Shown here one piece after another: positions 11,100 through 23,034 of a stretch of 64,000 bases of DNA. Numbering within the stretch: the first letter of the stretch is position 1; every line of letters starts with the position of its first letter. The DNA is taken from NCBI GenBank assembly GCA_947172415.1, contig OX359190.1, positions 9,982,001 through 10,046,000 of the forward strand, written 5' to 3'. A program made the translations under genes and the position numbers. Source of the DNA: Chondrosia reniformis (taxonomy: Eukaryota > Porifera > Demospongiae > Chondrillida > Chondrillidae). The notes below the pieces were generated by a model. That model saw only the letters and a list, made by a program, of their open reading frames with translations. It searched no databases and was not told where the DNA came from.

Positions 11100-11850
11100 T
11101 TGGTGTATCAGAGAGTACGGTAGTACTCTCTAAGTAGGAATGGCCGCCCTATCCAATGTATTAGCAATCAACACCTCATAAATCGCCAACGAAGCGATTT
11201 TCGGTTATATTCGGTTATTTGCAGCGATTAATGTACGCTTTCCTAAATGCCAAAACATGTTTCGACGCTCTACACGCTCTATAGCGTTCAAAAAGTGGCT
11301 AACTAGGAATAGACCCATTTCCAAAATTCATTTTTTCTTCTTCTTTTATTGAATAGACTAGCGCTAATATGTGAACTTATGCGGGCACGTACTAGTTATA
11401 AATATTTCGGAACTAGGGAATAGACAGCCCTAAATCTGAATGCGCTCTACAATAAGCATGTTAATTGTGAAGAGCGAAAATTGTGGTCTTCTCGGACGCC
11501 ATTTTTTAATTAAGAGATCATGGTTTTCGGCATATTTCTCTTGTCTAAGACGTTATTTTGAGATCTTCGCCAAGAAAACTTTCAAATCAATTTAAAACTA
11601 GTAATATTAAGAGGAAAAAATGGGGAATACAAGTAAATAAAAAACATTTACAAAAATGATGTTAGAAGTAGGAATGGCAGTGTTCACTAATACATCTGCA
11701 AAAAGTATCGAAACAAGACACTGATTATATGATAAGGCTAATCATACAGAAGTTGCATATATACTGAAATTTAAGTAACTTAACCATACACTTCTGTGTT
11801 TGGGCGCACCATTCCTATTTCAGGTTAGTGCGCCCAAACACAGAAGTGTA
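11100..11850. repeat. Gene-free insertion, possible non-autonomous element with terminal hairpins
   Basis: No coding region is seen here. The left side starts with a hairpin (AGAGAGTAC-GGTA-GTACTCTCT, near 11109). The block carries the motif TAGGAATGGC near both ends and once inside (about 11670). Its right end is a perfect 23-bp inverted repeat, 11787-11809 with 11828-11850. The sequence after 11850 resumes the dynein-copy sequence seen at 17914 and 28056, so 11850/11851 is a junction. The element class is unknown. Confidence 0.4.
11787..11850. repeat. Perfect 23-bp inverted repeat with 18-nt loop
   Basis: The arms 11787-11809 and 11828-11850 are exact reverse complements (core TGTTTGGGCGCAC). 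The hairpin sits at the junction between the gene-free insert and dynein copy B. Confidence 0.9.
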
Positions 11851-13160
11851 ATACTCTAATACACCATTTTCAACATGCTACATCTACTTCAGAATAACAG
11901 GCCTATAGCCATATTAGTAGGAGTATCAGTACATTTGAATAAAGTCTGAGAAATGAGCTATCTATCTGGCTCTTCATTGCATTTGTGCTGCCAGGGAGAG
12001 CTTTGGATGAGAATACAAGAGTTTTCTACTTCTCTTCTTATCAACTGGGCCAGACAGGAATTCCACCCTTCACCAGTGACAATTATCTTAGTAAATTATA
12101 AAATATTTGTATATAAAAAGCTATCTTGTAGAAATAGGTAAAGATTATACCAATCTTTAATATCATATAAATGCTGTTTGACAAGAAGAGACAAAGCTAA
12201 ACAAGGCCTGTCATGTGATGCTTCTCACTTCAAACCCAAAAGTGATGGTGTCTATGGAGATGACTTCCTTCCTGGCAAAGTTTTGCAGTGTTCCTGTGAG
12301 GAAGGCCTGTGGGAAGAAGAACCCACTGATCCAGAACACGGGAGGGATGCCATTGTCAATCCAGTTTATTATGAAGTCGGTTCTTGCCAACAGATCAGTC
12401 ACCCAGGAGGCAAGAGGTTTCAGTGATGGATAAGCCTGCAGTGGAAGGAAGAGAATGGAGCCTTTTCATCTCTCATGGTATAGTGCATTTTAGGTTAATA
12501 TACCCAACCACCCCTACATTAATATATAGCACACCTTGCTGGCCCATAGCTCTGGTACAGTATTGTTGTACAGACTGGCGGCCATTGTTTCCAGTGACTG
12601 AGACATGACCACTAGCCCCTTCAGTGCCTTCAGCAAGTCATTCAGCGTCTGATGGATCACGGTCAGCAGACGATTGTACCTGATTACCTAGTGAGAGGGA
12701 GAGGAGCACTACATGTAAATATCTATAGTATCCTAGCAACCTATGAATACAATTAAAGCTAAGTTAGTATGTACATAGGTGTGGATAGAGGTACTAAAAT
12801 TATCTAAATTCTAAGGTTTTGGATGAGGATGTATTTTATCTTTGACTTCTCTCCTCTGAACTGTGTAGAATGGAGCAACTAAAGGCAGTGGACCTACCTC
12901 CTGCACTAGGACTGTATTCATGGACTCCTCGTACTACACTGGGTACTTCTTGGCTACGGGGTCCAGTGGAATTGCTTTGGGTTCTCTCTCCAAGATGCTC
13001 CTGGAGAGAACGTCTCATTTTGAGCAAAAGTGATGTTTGCGTTGTCATGGAGACCAAAGAGCTCGGGATTGTCATTGATGGGCCGTGACCTGATGTAATT
13101 CATATAGTGCTGGAAGAGGAGGAGAGGTTAAGAGTGAAGGGGAGGGAGAGGGAGTGTTTC
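11851..13160 (-). pseudogene. Copy B: duplicated 3' part of DNAH1, last two exons lost
   Basis: The minus strand holds copies of the dynein exon at 12229-12435 ([18 protein letters not shown]), the exon near 12545-12690 ([11 protein letters not shown]) and the exon near 12890-13110. The last of these has lost 82 bp relative to the true exon at about 29769-29850, which shifts the frame. The two terminal exons seen in copies A, C and D are absent, replaced by the hairpin-ended insert on the left. This is a clear dead fragment. Confidence 0.85.
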
Positions 13161-13394
13161 CATATATTACTGCAGTGAATATAGCTAGCTACACTTAGCT
13201 ACTTAACTGATATGAATCCACATCCTCTTGAGTTGTTTGTCTAAACACTGATTTGAAAATTTGGTATTACCCACTGAAATTGCTTCTACAATAGACAAAT
13301 CAGTTTTCCTGATCTAAACCAGATCGACTGGAAATGGGTCCATGAACGTAGGGACTTTTAGAGGGTATTTCCCCGGAAGTGGCAGATGCTAAAA

Positions 13395-16300
13395 ATGGCT
13401 TCCAAGAGCGAAATACTCCCAAGTTCTAATTCGTCCTGTAAGAGATTGACTTGGTCGGCCAAGAATATACTTGGAAGAGGAGGCTTCTCTGAAGTTTACA
13501 AGGGTAAATGGCTGTCTACTTCTTGAGCGGTTAAGATGTTCCGTCCCTCGGAGAATGTCAAAATATCGGAATCTTTCGTCAAGAAGGAATGCGAAATATG
13601 GAGCAAACTTAACCATGATAATATCACCGATTTGTATGAGGTGGTAGAAGAAAAGGATAATCCTTACCCAGTTTTGATATTGAAGCTAATGGATACGAGT
13701 CTCCGAAAGTTTCTCGAAAGAAACAAGGAGTTCCCTTTTAGAAGTAAATTTCGTATTCTCCTGCAAATCGCTCGAGCTTTGGTCTACTTACACGATAAGG
13801 GGTACACTCACGGTGACTTGACAGCCAATAATGTTCTGCTTCAGTTGGAGGGTCGCTACATTCTAGCTCAACTGAGCGACTTTGGGATGTCTCGTGTGGC
13901 CGAGGAAGATATTCATGGCAACACGACGACCAATACCGCCGGAGTGGCAGCATATATGGCTCCAGAAGTCATTGATGGTCAACCAGTAATGGCATCTGAT
14001 ATTTATTCATTTGGCATTTTAATCATACATACAGTCATCCAAAAATTTCCAAAACCATGTCATGCAACTAGAAAGGATGGCCCTAGCGCCCAGCTTACTG
14101 CACTGACAGAGTATCAGAGGTATATAAAGATATTTGCACATCATCTGCATGCACCACTAATATACAATAAATATTATGTTCTCCTATTCCTAGAATGTAT
14201 TACATTGTTATTATCATTTCTTGTAGGTTTGAAAGGGACATTAATGTATTTTCTGAAGAGGCAAAGAAGCATTTGGATAACTTTGTGTTTATTTGTTTGG
14301 AGAATGTTCCATCCTGCAGACCCAGTGCTATGATCTTGGTCAAAAAGATGGAATTGCAAGTCGATGGTATTCCAAACTACCAATCACCTGACTGGCCTCA
14401 GCAAGCGACCTCCATAGTTCAAAACCACTTTGAAGACAGTGTTTGCATCACTGGTCTACAATCAGAGAATTCTCAATTAGTCCTTGGAAAACTGACCAAG
14501 GTGTGTTATATGCTCTGTATAGTATACAGTAGATGTACACATTTATAGTTAGTTAGACTCATAACTAATTTTGAATTTGTTCCTTCTTCATGGGTTTATA
14601 CATAAAATTGACTGCATGCACTCAGTATATATATATAGGTATGAAAATGTTGCATGATCAATGTACTGTTGGTTTTAATTCCTTACTAAAAAATAAAATT
14701 ATAAATTAATGTGCATTAATGCATTACAATTGACTTTTTCATTTTTAAATGTAGTTTGAACAACCAATGTTACAGGAATCTGCCGAACCTCCTCCCAAGA
14801 GAGTAAAGGTTAATATTCAGATATATATACAAGTTATGCCCCAAATTATCTAGATACTCGTTAAATGGAACAGAATAGTCAAATATATAACTTGCATATT
14901 TTGTGTAATATCAAAAAGTGTAGAGAGAAGTGTTGTAATTAGTAGTTCACTATATATTGATATAAGCTGTTTAATTTCCAATAGTTTGCATGAAATTTTG
15001 TGTTGTGTGAAATTAACTACCTATAACACACCTGCATAGTCCAATGCTGTCTTTATAAATATAAGATGGCTGAATGTGTAGTAGATGAGAAAATCTTATC
15101 CTCCATGAATAGAGTGGTGACACAGCTGATGTTAAAGAAGTGGAAGAGTCCAGCACTAGTAGCAGTGATGAAGATGACAACGCAACAGAAGAGAAGGATC
15201 ACAAGAAAGAAAGTGATCAATCTAGTGATAGTGAAGATGAAGTACGTAAATATATTAATGCAATTTCACAGAAATAGTTATTACATGGAAAAGACATAAG
15301 GTGCCAATGTAATATTCAAGTCTTAATTTGATGTCATAGATTAGAATATACAAAAATTAACATATTTACCTCTTATGCAGACGGTATTGGTGGCTAAAAA
15401 ATGAATTGGGTAGAAGTAAAATTTTGTTAAACACAGTTACAATTTATTGGAATTACCATTTTATGACATACATATATTAATATCAGTGGATTCTGTAGGA
15501 CATCCAAGCTTTAATATCAGCTTTTGATCTTAAAAGTCCCCTATTTTTCTCATCATTCAACTCTGGATATTATCCCTACCCACTCATGTCCCCTGAGGAG
15601 CACAATGAGCTAATGGGTGGAACCAAAGTTTGCTTGATGGGAACCAGAGTCTCCCTCTAGCCACTCAAAAAGATGGTCGAGCCATAGACAGCTGTTTTAT
15701 CCTTATTAGGACTCGTCAGTATGGTATATGATGGAAGTTTGAGTGGCTAGTCTGCTAATAAGTACTCCCAAAAGCAAAAAACTTGTGGTTTCTTTATCAG
15801 CAGATAAGGGGTGCAGCCAAAAGCTGAGCACTAATTGGAAAAAATAGGGTCTAAAGCTGATCTTGAATTAAACTCTGGATGTTACCCCTGTCCTAGATCT
15901 TGAATTCAATGATGATGATATCAATGCTTTATTTAAGATCGGCTTTAGATCATAAGTTCCCCTATTTTTCCATACATAAATTATTTAATGTCTTCTTACG
16001 TATATGCAGGGTCCTGCTCCCATTATGACATGGATGGACAGTCCCAAATCTCCTGGTACACTACGAAGTGTAGCAATTTTAGGTGGCCACTTGTATGCAG
16101 CATGTTATTGTGAGATAGGTGGCAATGAAATATTTAGACTGAACATTGAAACATTGAACTGGGAAGAAAATTATATCTGTAATATTCCCTTTGAAGACTT
16201 CACTTTGACTGCCTCACAATCCAGTCTCTTCAGAGTCAGTGGGGTTAGTCTTAAAGAAGAGGATCCGAAATTTGGAAAAATTAGGATAATATCTAGAGTC

Positions 16301-16954
16301 CCTGCTAAGAACACCGTATCTACACTTGACCTATCCCAAGGTGTAAACTTCACTGACTGGAAAGGTTTACCAGTTATGAATCATTCCTATGACACACCCC
16401 AAGCCATTTGTTTTGAGGATTATTTAGTAGTCGCAGGAAATGGAACACTTGAGATCATTAACACCGTCAAGAAACAAGCTTGGGTAAAAGTAGAGCTCCC
16501 ACCAGTAGCACAGACACCCTATTTAGCACTGTTTGAAAGTTACCTGTACTGTGGACCCACTAACCATGGCAGCATTAGTTTTAAGCAACACCAAAATGAA
16601 GCCTTCCAATTTCCAATAGAATTGCTAAAGACAGCTGCTGATAACCTGTCAGAGCTGATGTTCATGGATTGGCATGGATGCTGGTCATATGGTACCAACT
16701 TTTGCATGGCATTTGGTTTCCATGACATGCTTCTCCGTTTTGGAAGGACCAATCTACCAATTATGTCTTGCACGAAAAACAATAAATTAAATGTTGTGAG
16801 CGTATCTCCAGACATATTTGGACATTTATTTAAGGGGTTTCGTGGGGTAGATTATCTCCCCTCCATTGCCGGTACCACTTTGAATGGTAATTATAAGATT
16901 TTTGTGCTTAACATATTTAAAGAGTCATTTGCTATAGGAACCATCCAACTTTGA
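13395..16954 (+). pseudogene. K3: kinase - acidic linker - kelch gene with premature stop in the kinase
   Basis: Proposed exons are 13395-14119, 14227-14500, 14755-14808, 15113-15241 and 16010-16954. Phases sum to 708 codons plus stop, but codon 44 is TGA (13524-13526) where K2 has TGT, just before the ATP-binding AVK. A restart at ATG 13536 would lack the glycine loop and that lysine, so no active kinase could result unless the stop is polymorphic or an error. The rest is intact: HGDLTANN, DFGMSR, APEV, a linker with runs such as SSTSSSDEDD, and a propeller closely related to K5 (ICFEDYLVVAGN). Otherwise it is nearly identical to K2 in the kinase, so duplication was recent. Confidence 0.75.
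15506..15975. repeat. Degenerate palindromic element in the K3 last intron
   Basis: The two ends are diverged reverse complements (AGCTTTAATATCAGC...CCCCTATTTTT on one side, AAATAGGG...ATCAATGCTTTA on the other). Related ends occur in the K5 intron at 25388-25535, arranged as a shorter palindrome. The middle contains sequence shared with 25210-25380. No coding capacity is seen. Confidence 0.5.
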
Positions 16955-17338
16955 GACCTATACATAAGCATATTAACTTTTTAATTGTAACATTTTTGTA
17001 GATTTTGTACCTTAACCCTTAATTAGTTGTTCAATTGTATGCCAAAATTGGTCCTAAAGAGACCTACCATTGGTATACAGTAATTTCTATTTTAAATTTT
17101 TGACCTTGGTTTGAATTTATCTTCAAAATTAATATTACTCATATCTTATATATATTAAAGGAAAAATATTCATGAACCATTGAAACTAGAATTTACGGAC
17201 TAAGATATATAACTCAAATGTTTTAATTTATTATTTCTTGTAACTATTGTATGTTTAATGTACATATAATGTTTGTATTACATATATATAGTTCATGTGG
17301 TTCAAAAGTTGAGTGCACAGAGCAGTGCCACGCCTCTC

Positions 17339-17890
17339 TTAATAGTTGAATGCACAGAGCAGCGCCACGCCTCTCTTGATCCAGTGGCTTTGTTGCTTGC
17401 TTGAGGGGACTTCGACTGCTACCACATAATTAGTTGAGTGACCAGTAGTTGACAGAGTACCTGGCAGACACAGTTAACAGAAGTACAAGAGGAAATCCCT
17501 ACTAATTAGTGAATCTTAAAATTAAAGTTTTCAACAAAGGTACATGTCACTTGTGTATACAGTATACTGTATGTGCATTGCAGACACAACCTACGACAAC
17601 ACATCCATATATGGCCTGTACATGTTACACAAACTCACCTGCCCTGGTCAGTGTCTTGTACACCGGACACAGGTAAATCCCCTCAGAAGGTTGCTGCCTG
17701 TTTGCTGTGGGCACCAACCACATCACAGGCATGTCTGTGAACAGCTCCTTTGGGCGGGATTCCCCTAACTCAAACTTGTTCATGTCCCACCTAGCTCCCT
17801 CCAAGAAGAGACCATTGATGTAGCACCCGTTGCTTGGACGCTCCTTCAACTGTTCTGCAGTCTCCCTCTTCACCTTGGAGGAAGATTAGA
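17339..17890 (-). pseudogene. Copy C: duplicated last two DNAH1 exons
   Basis: The minus strand holds the dynein penultimate exon (17639-17873, [19 protein letters not shown]) and last exon (about 17339-17460, ending [10 protein letters not shown]-like). Both have open frames and a GTGAGT donor between them. The copy sits directly upstream of K4, back to back with its promoter, and no further dynein exons are present. Confidence 0.85.
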
Positions 17891-18200
17891 AAACTGTAAT
17901 TTCTCTCAAACACAGGAATACTCTAATACACCATTTTCAACATGCTACATCTACTTCAGAATAACAGGCCTATAGCCATATTAGTAGGAGTATTATACAG
18001 TACTTAAGCGGATATGGGAACTAAACCTAGTTAGTAGTGAGTGCTTTACCTACCCTATGCCTCTGTGTCGTACTGTTCCGCCTCAGCCTCGCTCAACTGC
18101 TGATCCGCGAGGCCTTGCATTGCTTCTAGTGGTCCCCGATACAACTTCTAATTTTTGTTTCCAAGTTTGGTTTTAGAACGACACAAATTAGGTTCTTTTT

Positions 18201-18213
18201 GAGGGTATTTCCC
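18201..18213 (+). promoter_or_regulatory. Shared 13-mer leader element, K4 copy
   Basis: GAGGGTATTTCCC lies 23 nt before the K4 ATG, in a leader almost identical to those of K1 and K5. Confidence 0.45.
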
Positions 18214-18236
18214 TATCTCACTCCCACTGCATTTAA

Positions 18237-20945
18237 ATGGCGTCTCAAAACGATTCAACTGATCAGCATCCTAAGAGCCTACAATTACGAGATTTGAAGA
18301 TTGGACAAAAAATCGGAAAGGGAGGATTTAGTAAAGTGTATGGAGCGGAATGGATGAATACACCTTGCGTGATTAAGCGATTTCGAAAATCAGAAAGGGA
18401 TGTTTCTTGCGATAATATTTTAAGAGAAAGTCATATATGGAGCGACTTGAAGCATCCTAATATAGTACCTCTTTATGAAGTTGTAACAGAAGAAGGTTCC
18501 AAGTTACCAAGTTTCTTGTTGGAGAGAATGGATACAAGTCTTGGCAAGAACTTGGCCAAGACGAAAGAGACCAAGGAGATGACGTTTCCTTTCGCCAGTA
18601 AATTTGAAATACTCTTGCATGTCTCAAGAGGATTGCTCTATCTACATCAGAGATCCTTCATTCATGGAGATCTGACAGCAAATAACGTTCTACTGCGCAT
18701 CAAGGGGCAGTGGATTGAAGCAAAGATCAGTGACTTTGGGATGTCTCGTGTAGCAGAAGGAAGCGACAGGAGACATGGGACAACCACAGCGCGAGGAGTG
18801 GAGGGTTACATGGCTCCCGAAGTGAAGAATGGATCACCTGAGCTAGCTTCAGATGTATATTCCTTTGGAGTCCTCACTATACATACATGTACTCACGACC
18901 TTCCAGCACCAAAGTATCCAATGGAGGTGAGGGATGGAAAGGAGATCATTTTGAGTGAAATGGAAAGGTATATATGTACTATGTTAACATAGAATTTTTA
19001 TATTCACTTTCGGGAAGTCATTTACATTGGATCAAAAAGTGTCCAAAATATTACTTCAGAATACTTGTTCTGCATAGCCAATGCTTATTGGAAAGTGAGC
19101 ATGTTCACAGAACCCTTAGAAGCTTTGAAACAATTTGATTGGCTAAGCATTTTGGAAACTGAAGTTTTTCCCCTATATGAAAATAGCTATCGGAGGCCAA
19201 GTGCACATATATAGGAATGAGATATATTGTATATATAATTTATGCATGTGATTAATATATGTATGCATGTCTTGTATTGAGTTATATGAAGAGGTTTTGG
19301 AATTGTCTTTGTATCAAAATTGTGTACAATTATAATGAGTTTAATTATTTGCTTGTATAGGTTTGACTTGGAGTTTAGTAAACTTTCTGATGGAGATAAA
19401 CAATTTTGTTTATCTCTTGTGGGTCAGTGTTTACATCGAGTTCCTTCAAACAGACTCACAGCGAAGACACTTTTAGAAAAGATGTTAGAACTAAGAAATA
19501 CAGTTCCTGATCTTGAAACAGAAGATGAGGCTTCTAAGAGACCACAATCTATCAATTATAATGTCTTCTCTATCACTGGAAGCAACATTTCAGGTTCAGA
19601 TCTAAGTTTAGATATTAGCAGACTGGTAAGTTTAGATATCAAATCTTGAAATGGTTCATTATATAATATGCTTCCTTTATATTGTATAACACAGTCAAAG
19701 CAACACAGACCAGAGATACAGTTACCATCAGCCAAGAGAATGGCCATTCAGGTACACAGACACCATGCTATATGGTTGTGTTTCAATCATGTTAAATGAT
19801 GGATTTGTAAAAATGTTGCTCTAAGATTTTCATATATACATTACCTTAAAATATATTGTATATCCATTTGTTGTATATTGTACATATATAGGATGATGGC
19901 AAATCAGACAGTAAAGAAGAGGGATATTCCAGTAGGGATAGTAAGGAGAGTTACAATCCATCAATCCGTGATTTAGAGGCTACAGGTGAAAATGAGAAAG
20001 AAAATGACAAATCAGACAGTGAATTTGAAGAAGAGGGAAATTCAAAAAGTGAAGACAGTGAGGAGAGTTGCACATCACTGATCCAAGATTCAAAAGCTAT
20101 ACAAGAAGAGATGACAGAGAACCAACATGAGACTGAGAATAAAGAGGTCAGTAGTCAGTTGATGTATTGTATTTCAAAAACTACATGAATCCATAATATT
20201 GTTCTTTCTACTCACAGAAACAGTTATATTTGTAAAGTCAAAATAATATAGATTATATTTGAAAGGACTGCATTTCCTCCATTACTAGGTCTAGTTGATA
20301 AAGTAATATTAGGTTGAATACAACAACGCTGAACTGGGAGAAAGGATGCATCTGTAAAATACCTGCTACTAGGTTTACTTTGGTAGTTACAAGTGCTCTC
20401 TTTAGAATTGATAGGGATCATAACAACCAGTTGTCATCAACCAGTGTTTATAGGATTGACGAAAATGTGATCATACATTACTAGTGCGTAATTTATCGTT
20501 CTTTTAATGAAGGCAACTACAAGTGCAGAAAAAGGTAATGCTGAAAAGTCAGCCCGTCCACTGACAGAAAAAGAAAAAGTAGCAAGAAACAAAGTAATTC
20601 TGCAATCTCTAATTTGTAAGTGAATATTTGATAACTATGGCAGTGTTACCATGTAATGATCAGCTCTTTAATGTTCATCTGTTGTGTGATTTACACGCAG
20701 TTGAACAGGTACGTCAATTATATTCTGTCATTGGAATCACGGATCCCGGTGTACTGGACAAACTGCCCAAGGATGGATACCTTTTAGAAGCAGCACGACG
20801 TCATGCTTCTAATTTAACCCAGCATGCACTTTGTGTGCTGGGACTAGAACCAGTACATGCTGAAATATTGACCAAGTTCATTGAAGGAGAAAGATCAATT
20901 GAACGTTATATACATATAGGCAATCTGGAGAAGAAAGAGGATTGA
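18237..20945 (+). CDS. K4: protein kinase with acidic linker and short C-terminal domain (sister of K1)
   Basis: Proposed exons are 18237-18967, 19361-19625, 19695-19751, 19892-20146, 20513-20615 and 20701-20945. Phases sum to 551 codons plus stop, with the same intron positions as K1. The kinase motifs are GKGGFSKVY, CVIKRF, HGDLTANN, DFGMSR and APEV. A short insert (ETKEMT) before the alpha-E region is absent from K1 but has a counterpart in K5. The C-terminal 115 residues (RPLTEKEKVARNKVI ... GNLEKKED) match K1 but have diverged strongly around HASNLTQHALCVLGL, the fastest-changing part of the pair. No function is known for that domain. It is flanked by dynein copies C and D. Confidence 0.8.
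20217..20459 (+). pseudogene. Decayed kelch exon inside the K4 intron
   Basis: This shows the same broken kelch start as in K1 (LNWEKGC near 20327), with further deletions. It sits in the intron before the alternative C-terminal exons. Confidence 0.6.
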
Positions 20946-21421
20946 ATTTTGCTAACTTGGGTTATAAATTAACAAAACTACTTTTTCTACAAAATATGGA
21001 ATATAATTAACTGGCTTTTTATAATCAGTACTATAAGGATATTATTGACCTCTATGTGTTTTATATTGACATTTCTTGTTCACTTGAGAAGAAATCCATT
21101 TTTAGAAGAGACATGTGAAATTACAAATCTAATGGGAATGTTAATACTGTATCTTTTTAAATACTTCTAATTCTTGTCAATATGATATATATGTTAGTAG
21201 AAGAGCAATGTGGATTTGGGCCATCTAGAGGTTGTGCTGACCACTTGTTTACAATTAGTATACCAGTTGAAGCCCGTAAGAAGATAATTTGAATGTTTTA
21301 ATTTAATTCTTGTAACTATACTGTATGTTTAATGTACACATATAATGTTCATATTATTATATAGTGTCATGCAAATGAAGTGGTTCAATAGTTAAGTCCA
21401 CAGAGCAGAGCCACGCCTCTC

Positions 21422-21975
21422 TCAATAGTTGAGTGCACAGAGCAGAGCCACGCCTCTCTTGATCCAGTGGCATTGTTGCTTGCTTGAGGAGATTTTGACT
21501 GCTACCACATAATTAGTTGAGTGACCAGTAGTTGACAGAGTACCTGCAGACACAGTTAACAGAAGTACAAGAGGAAATCCCTACTAATTAGTGAATCTTA
21601 AAATTAAAGTTTTCAACAAAGATACATGTCACTTGTGTATACAGTATACTGTATGTGTATTGCAGACACATCCTTCGATAACACATCCATATATGGCCTG
21701 TACATGTTACACACACTCACCTGCCCTGGTCAGTGTCTTGTACACCGGACACAGGTAAATCCCCTCAGAAGGTTGCTGCCTGTTGGCTGTGGGTACCAAC
21801 CACATCACAGGCATGTCTGTGAACAGCTCCTTCGGGCGGGATTCCCCTAACTCAAACTTGTTCATGTCCCACCTGGCTCCCTCCAAGAAGAGACCGTTGA
21901 TGTAGCACCTGTTGCTCGGACGCTCCTTCAGCTGTTCTGCAGTCTCCCTCTTCACCTTGGAGGAAGATTAGAAAA
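21422..21975 (-). pseudogene. Copy D: duplicated last two DNAH1 exons
   Basis: The minus strand holds the penultimate exon (about 21721-21955) and last exon (about 21422-21543) of the dynein gene, with open frames and a conserved donor (here GTGAGTGTG). It lies immediately upstream of K5, as copy C does for K4. Confidence 0.85.
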
Positions 21976-22231
21976 TTGTAATTTCTCTCAAACACATGAA
22001 TACTCTAATACACCATTTTTCTCACACGCTACATCTACTTAAGCGGATATGGGAACTAAACCTAGTGAGTGCTTTACCTACCTTTTCTGTGCATATGTGT
22101 CGTACTGCTCCGCCTCAGCATCGCTCAACTGCTGATCCGCGAGGCCTTGCATTGCTTCTAGTGGTCCCCGATACAACTTCTAATTTTTGTTTCCAAGTTT
22201 GGTTTTAGAACGACACAAATAGGTACTTTTT

Positions 22232-22244
22232 GAGGGTATTTCCC
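22232..22244 (+). promoter_or_regulatory. Shared 13-mer leader element, K5 copy
   Basis: GAGGGTATTTCCC lies 17 nt before the K5 ATG, in the same context as K1 and K4. Confidence 0.45.
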
Positions 22245-22261
22245 TATCTCACTGCTCTAAA

Positions 22262-22996
22262 ATGGCGTCTCAAGACGATTCGACTGATCAGCCTAAGAGC
22301 CTACAATTACGAGATTTGAAGATTGGACAAAAAATCGGAAAGGGAGGATTTAGTAAAGTGTATGAAGCGGAATGGATGAATACACCTTGCGTGATTAAGC
22401 GATTTCGAAAATCAGAAAGGGATGTTTCTTGCGATAATATTTTAAGAGAAAGTCGTATATGGAGCAACTTGAAGCATCCTAATATAGTACCTCTTTATAA
22501 AGTTGTAACAGAAGAAGGTTTCAAGTTACCAAGTTTCTTGTTGGAGAGGATGAATACAAGTCTTGGCAAGCACTTGGCCAAGACGAAAGAGACCAAGGAG
22601 ACGATGTTTCCTTTCGCCAGTAAATTTAAAGTACTCTTGCATGTCTCAAGAGGATTGCTCTATCTTCATCAGAGATCCCTAGGCCTCATTCATGGAGATC
22701 TGACAGCAAATAACATTCTACTGCGCATCAAGGGGCAGTGGATTGAAGCAAAGATCAGTGACTTTGGGATGTCTCGTGTAGCAGAAGGAAGCGACAGGAG
22801 ACATGGGACAACCACAGTGCGAGGAGTGGACGGTTACATGGCTCCCGAAGTGAAGAATGGATCACCTGAGCTAGCTTCAGATGTATATTCCTTTGGAGTC
22901 CTCACTATACATACATGTACTCACGACCTTCCAGCACCGAAGTATCCAATGGAGGTGAGGGATGGAAAGGAGATCATTTTGAGTGAAATGGAAAGG

Positions 22997-23034
<38 letters not shown>

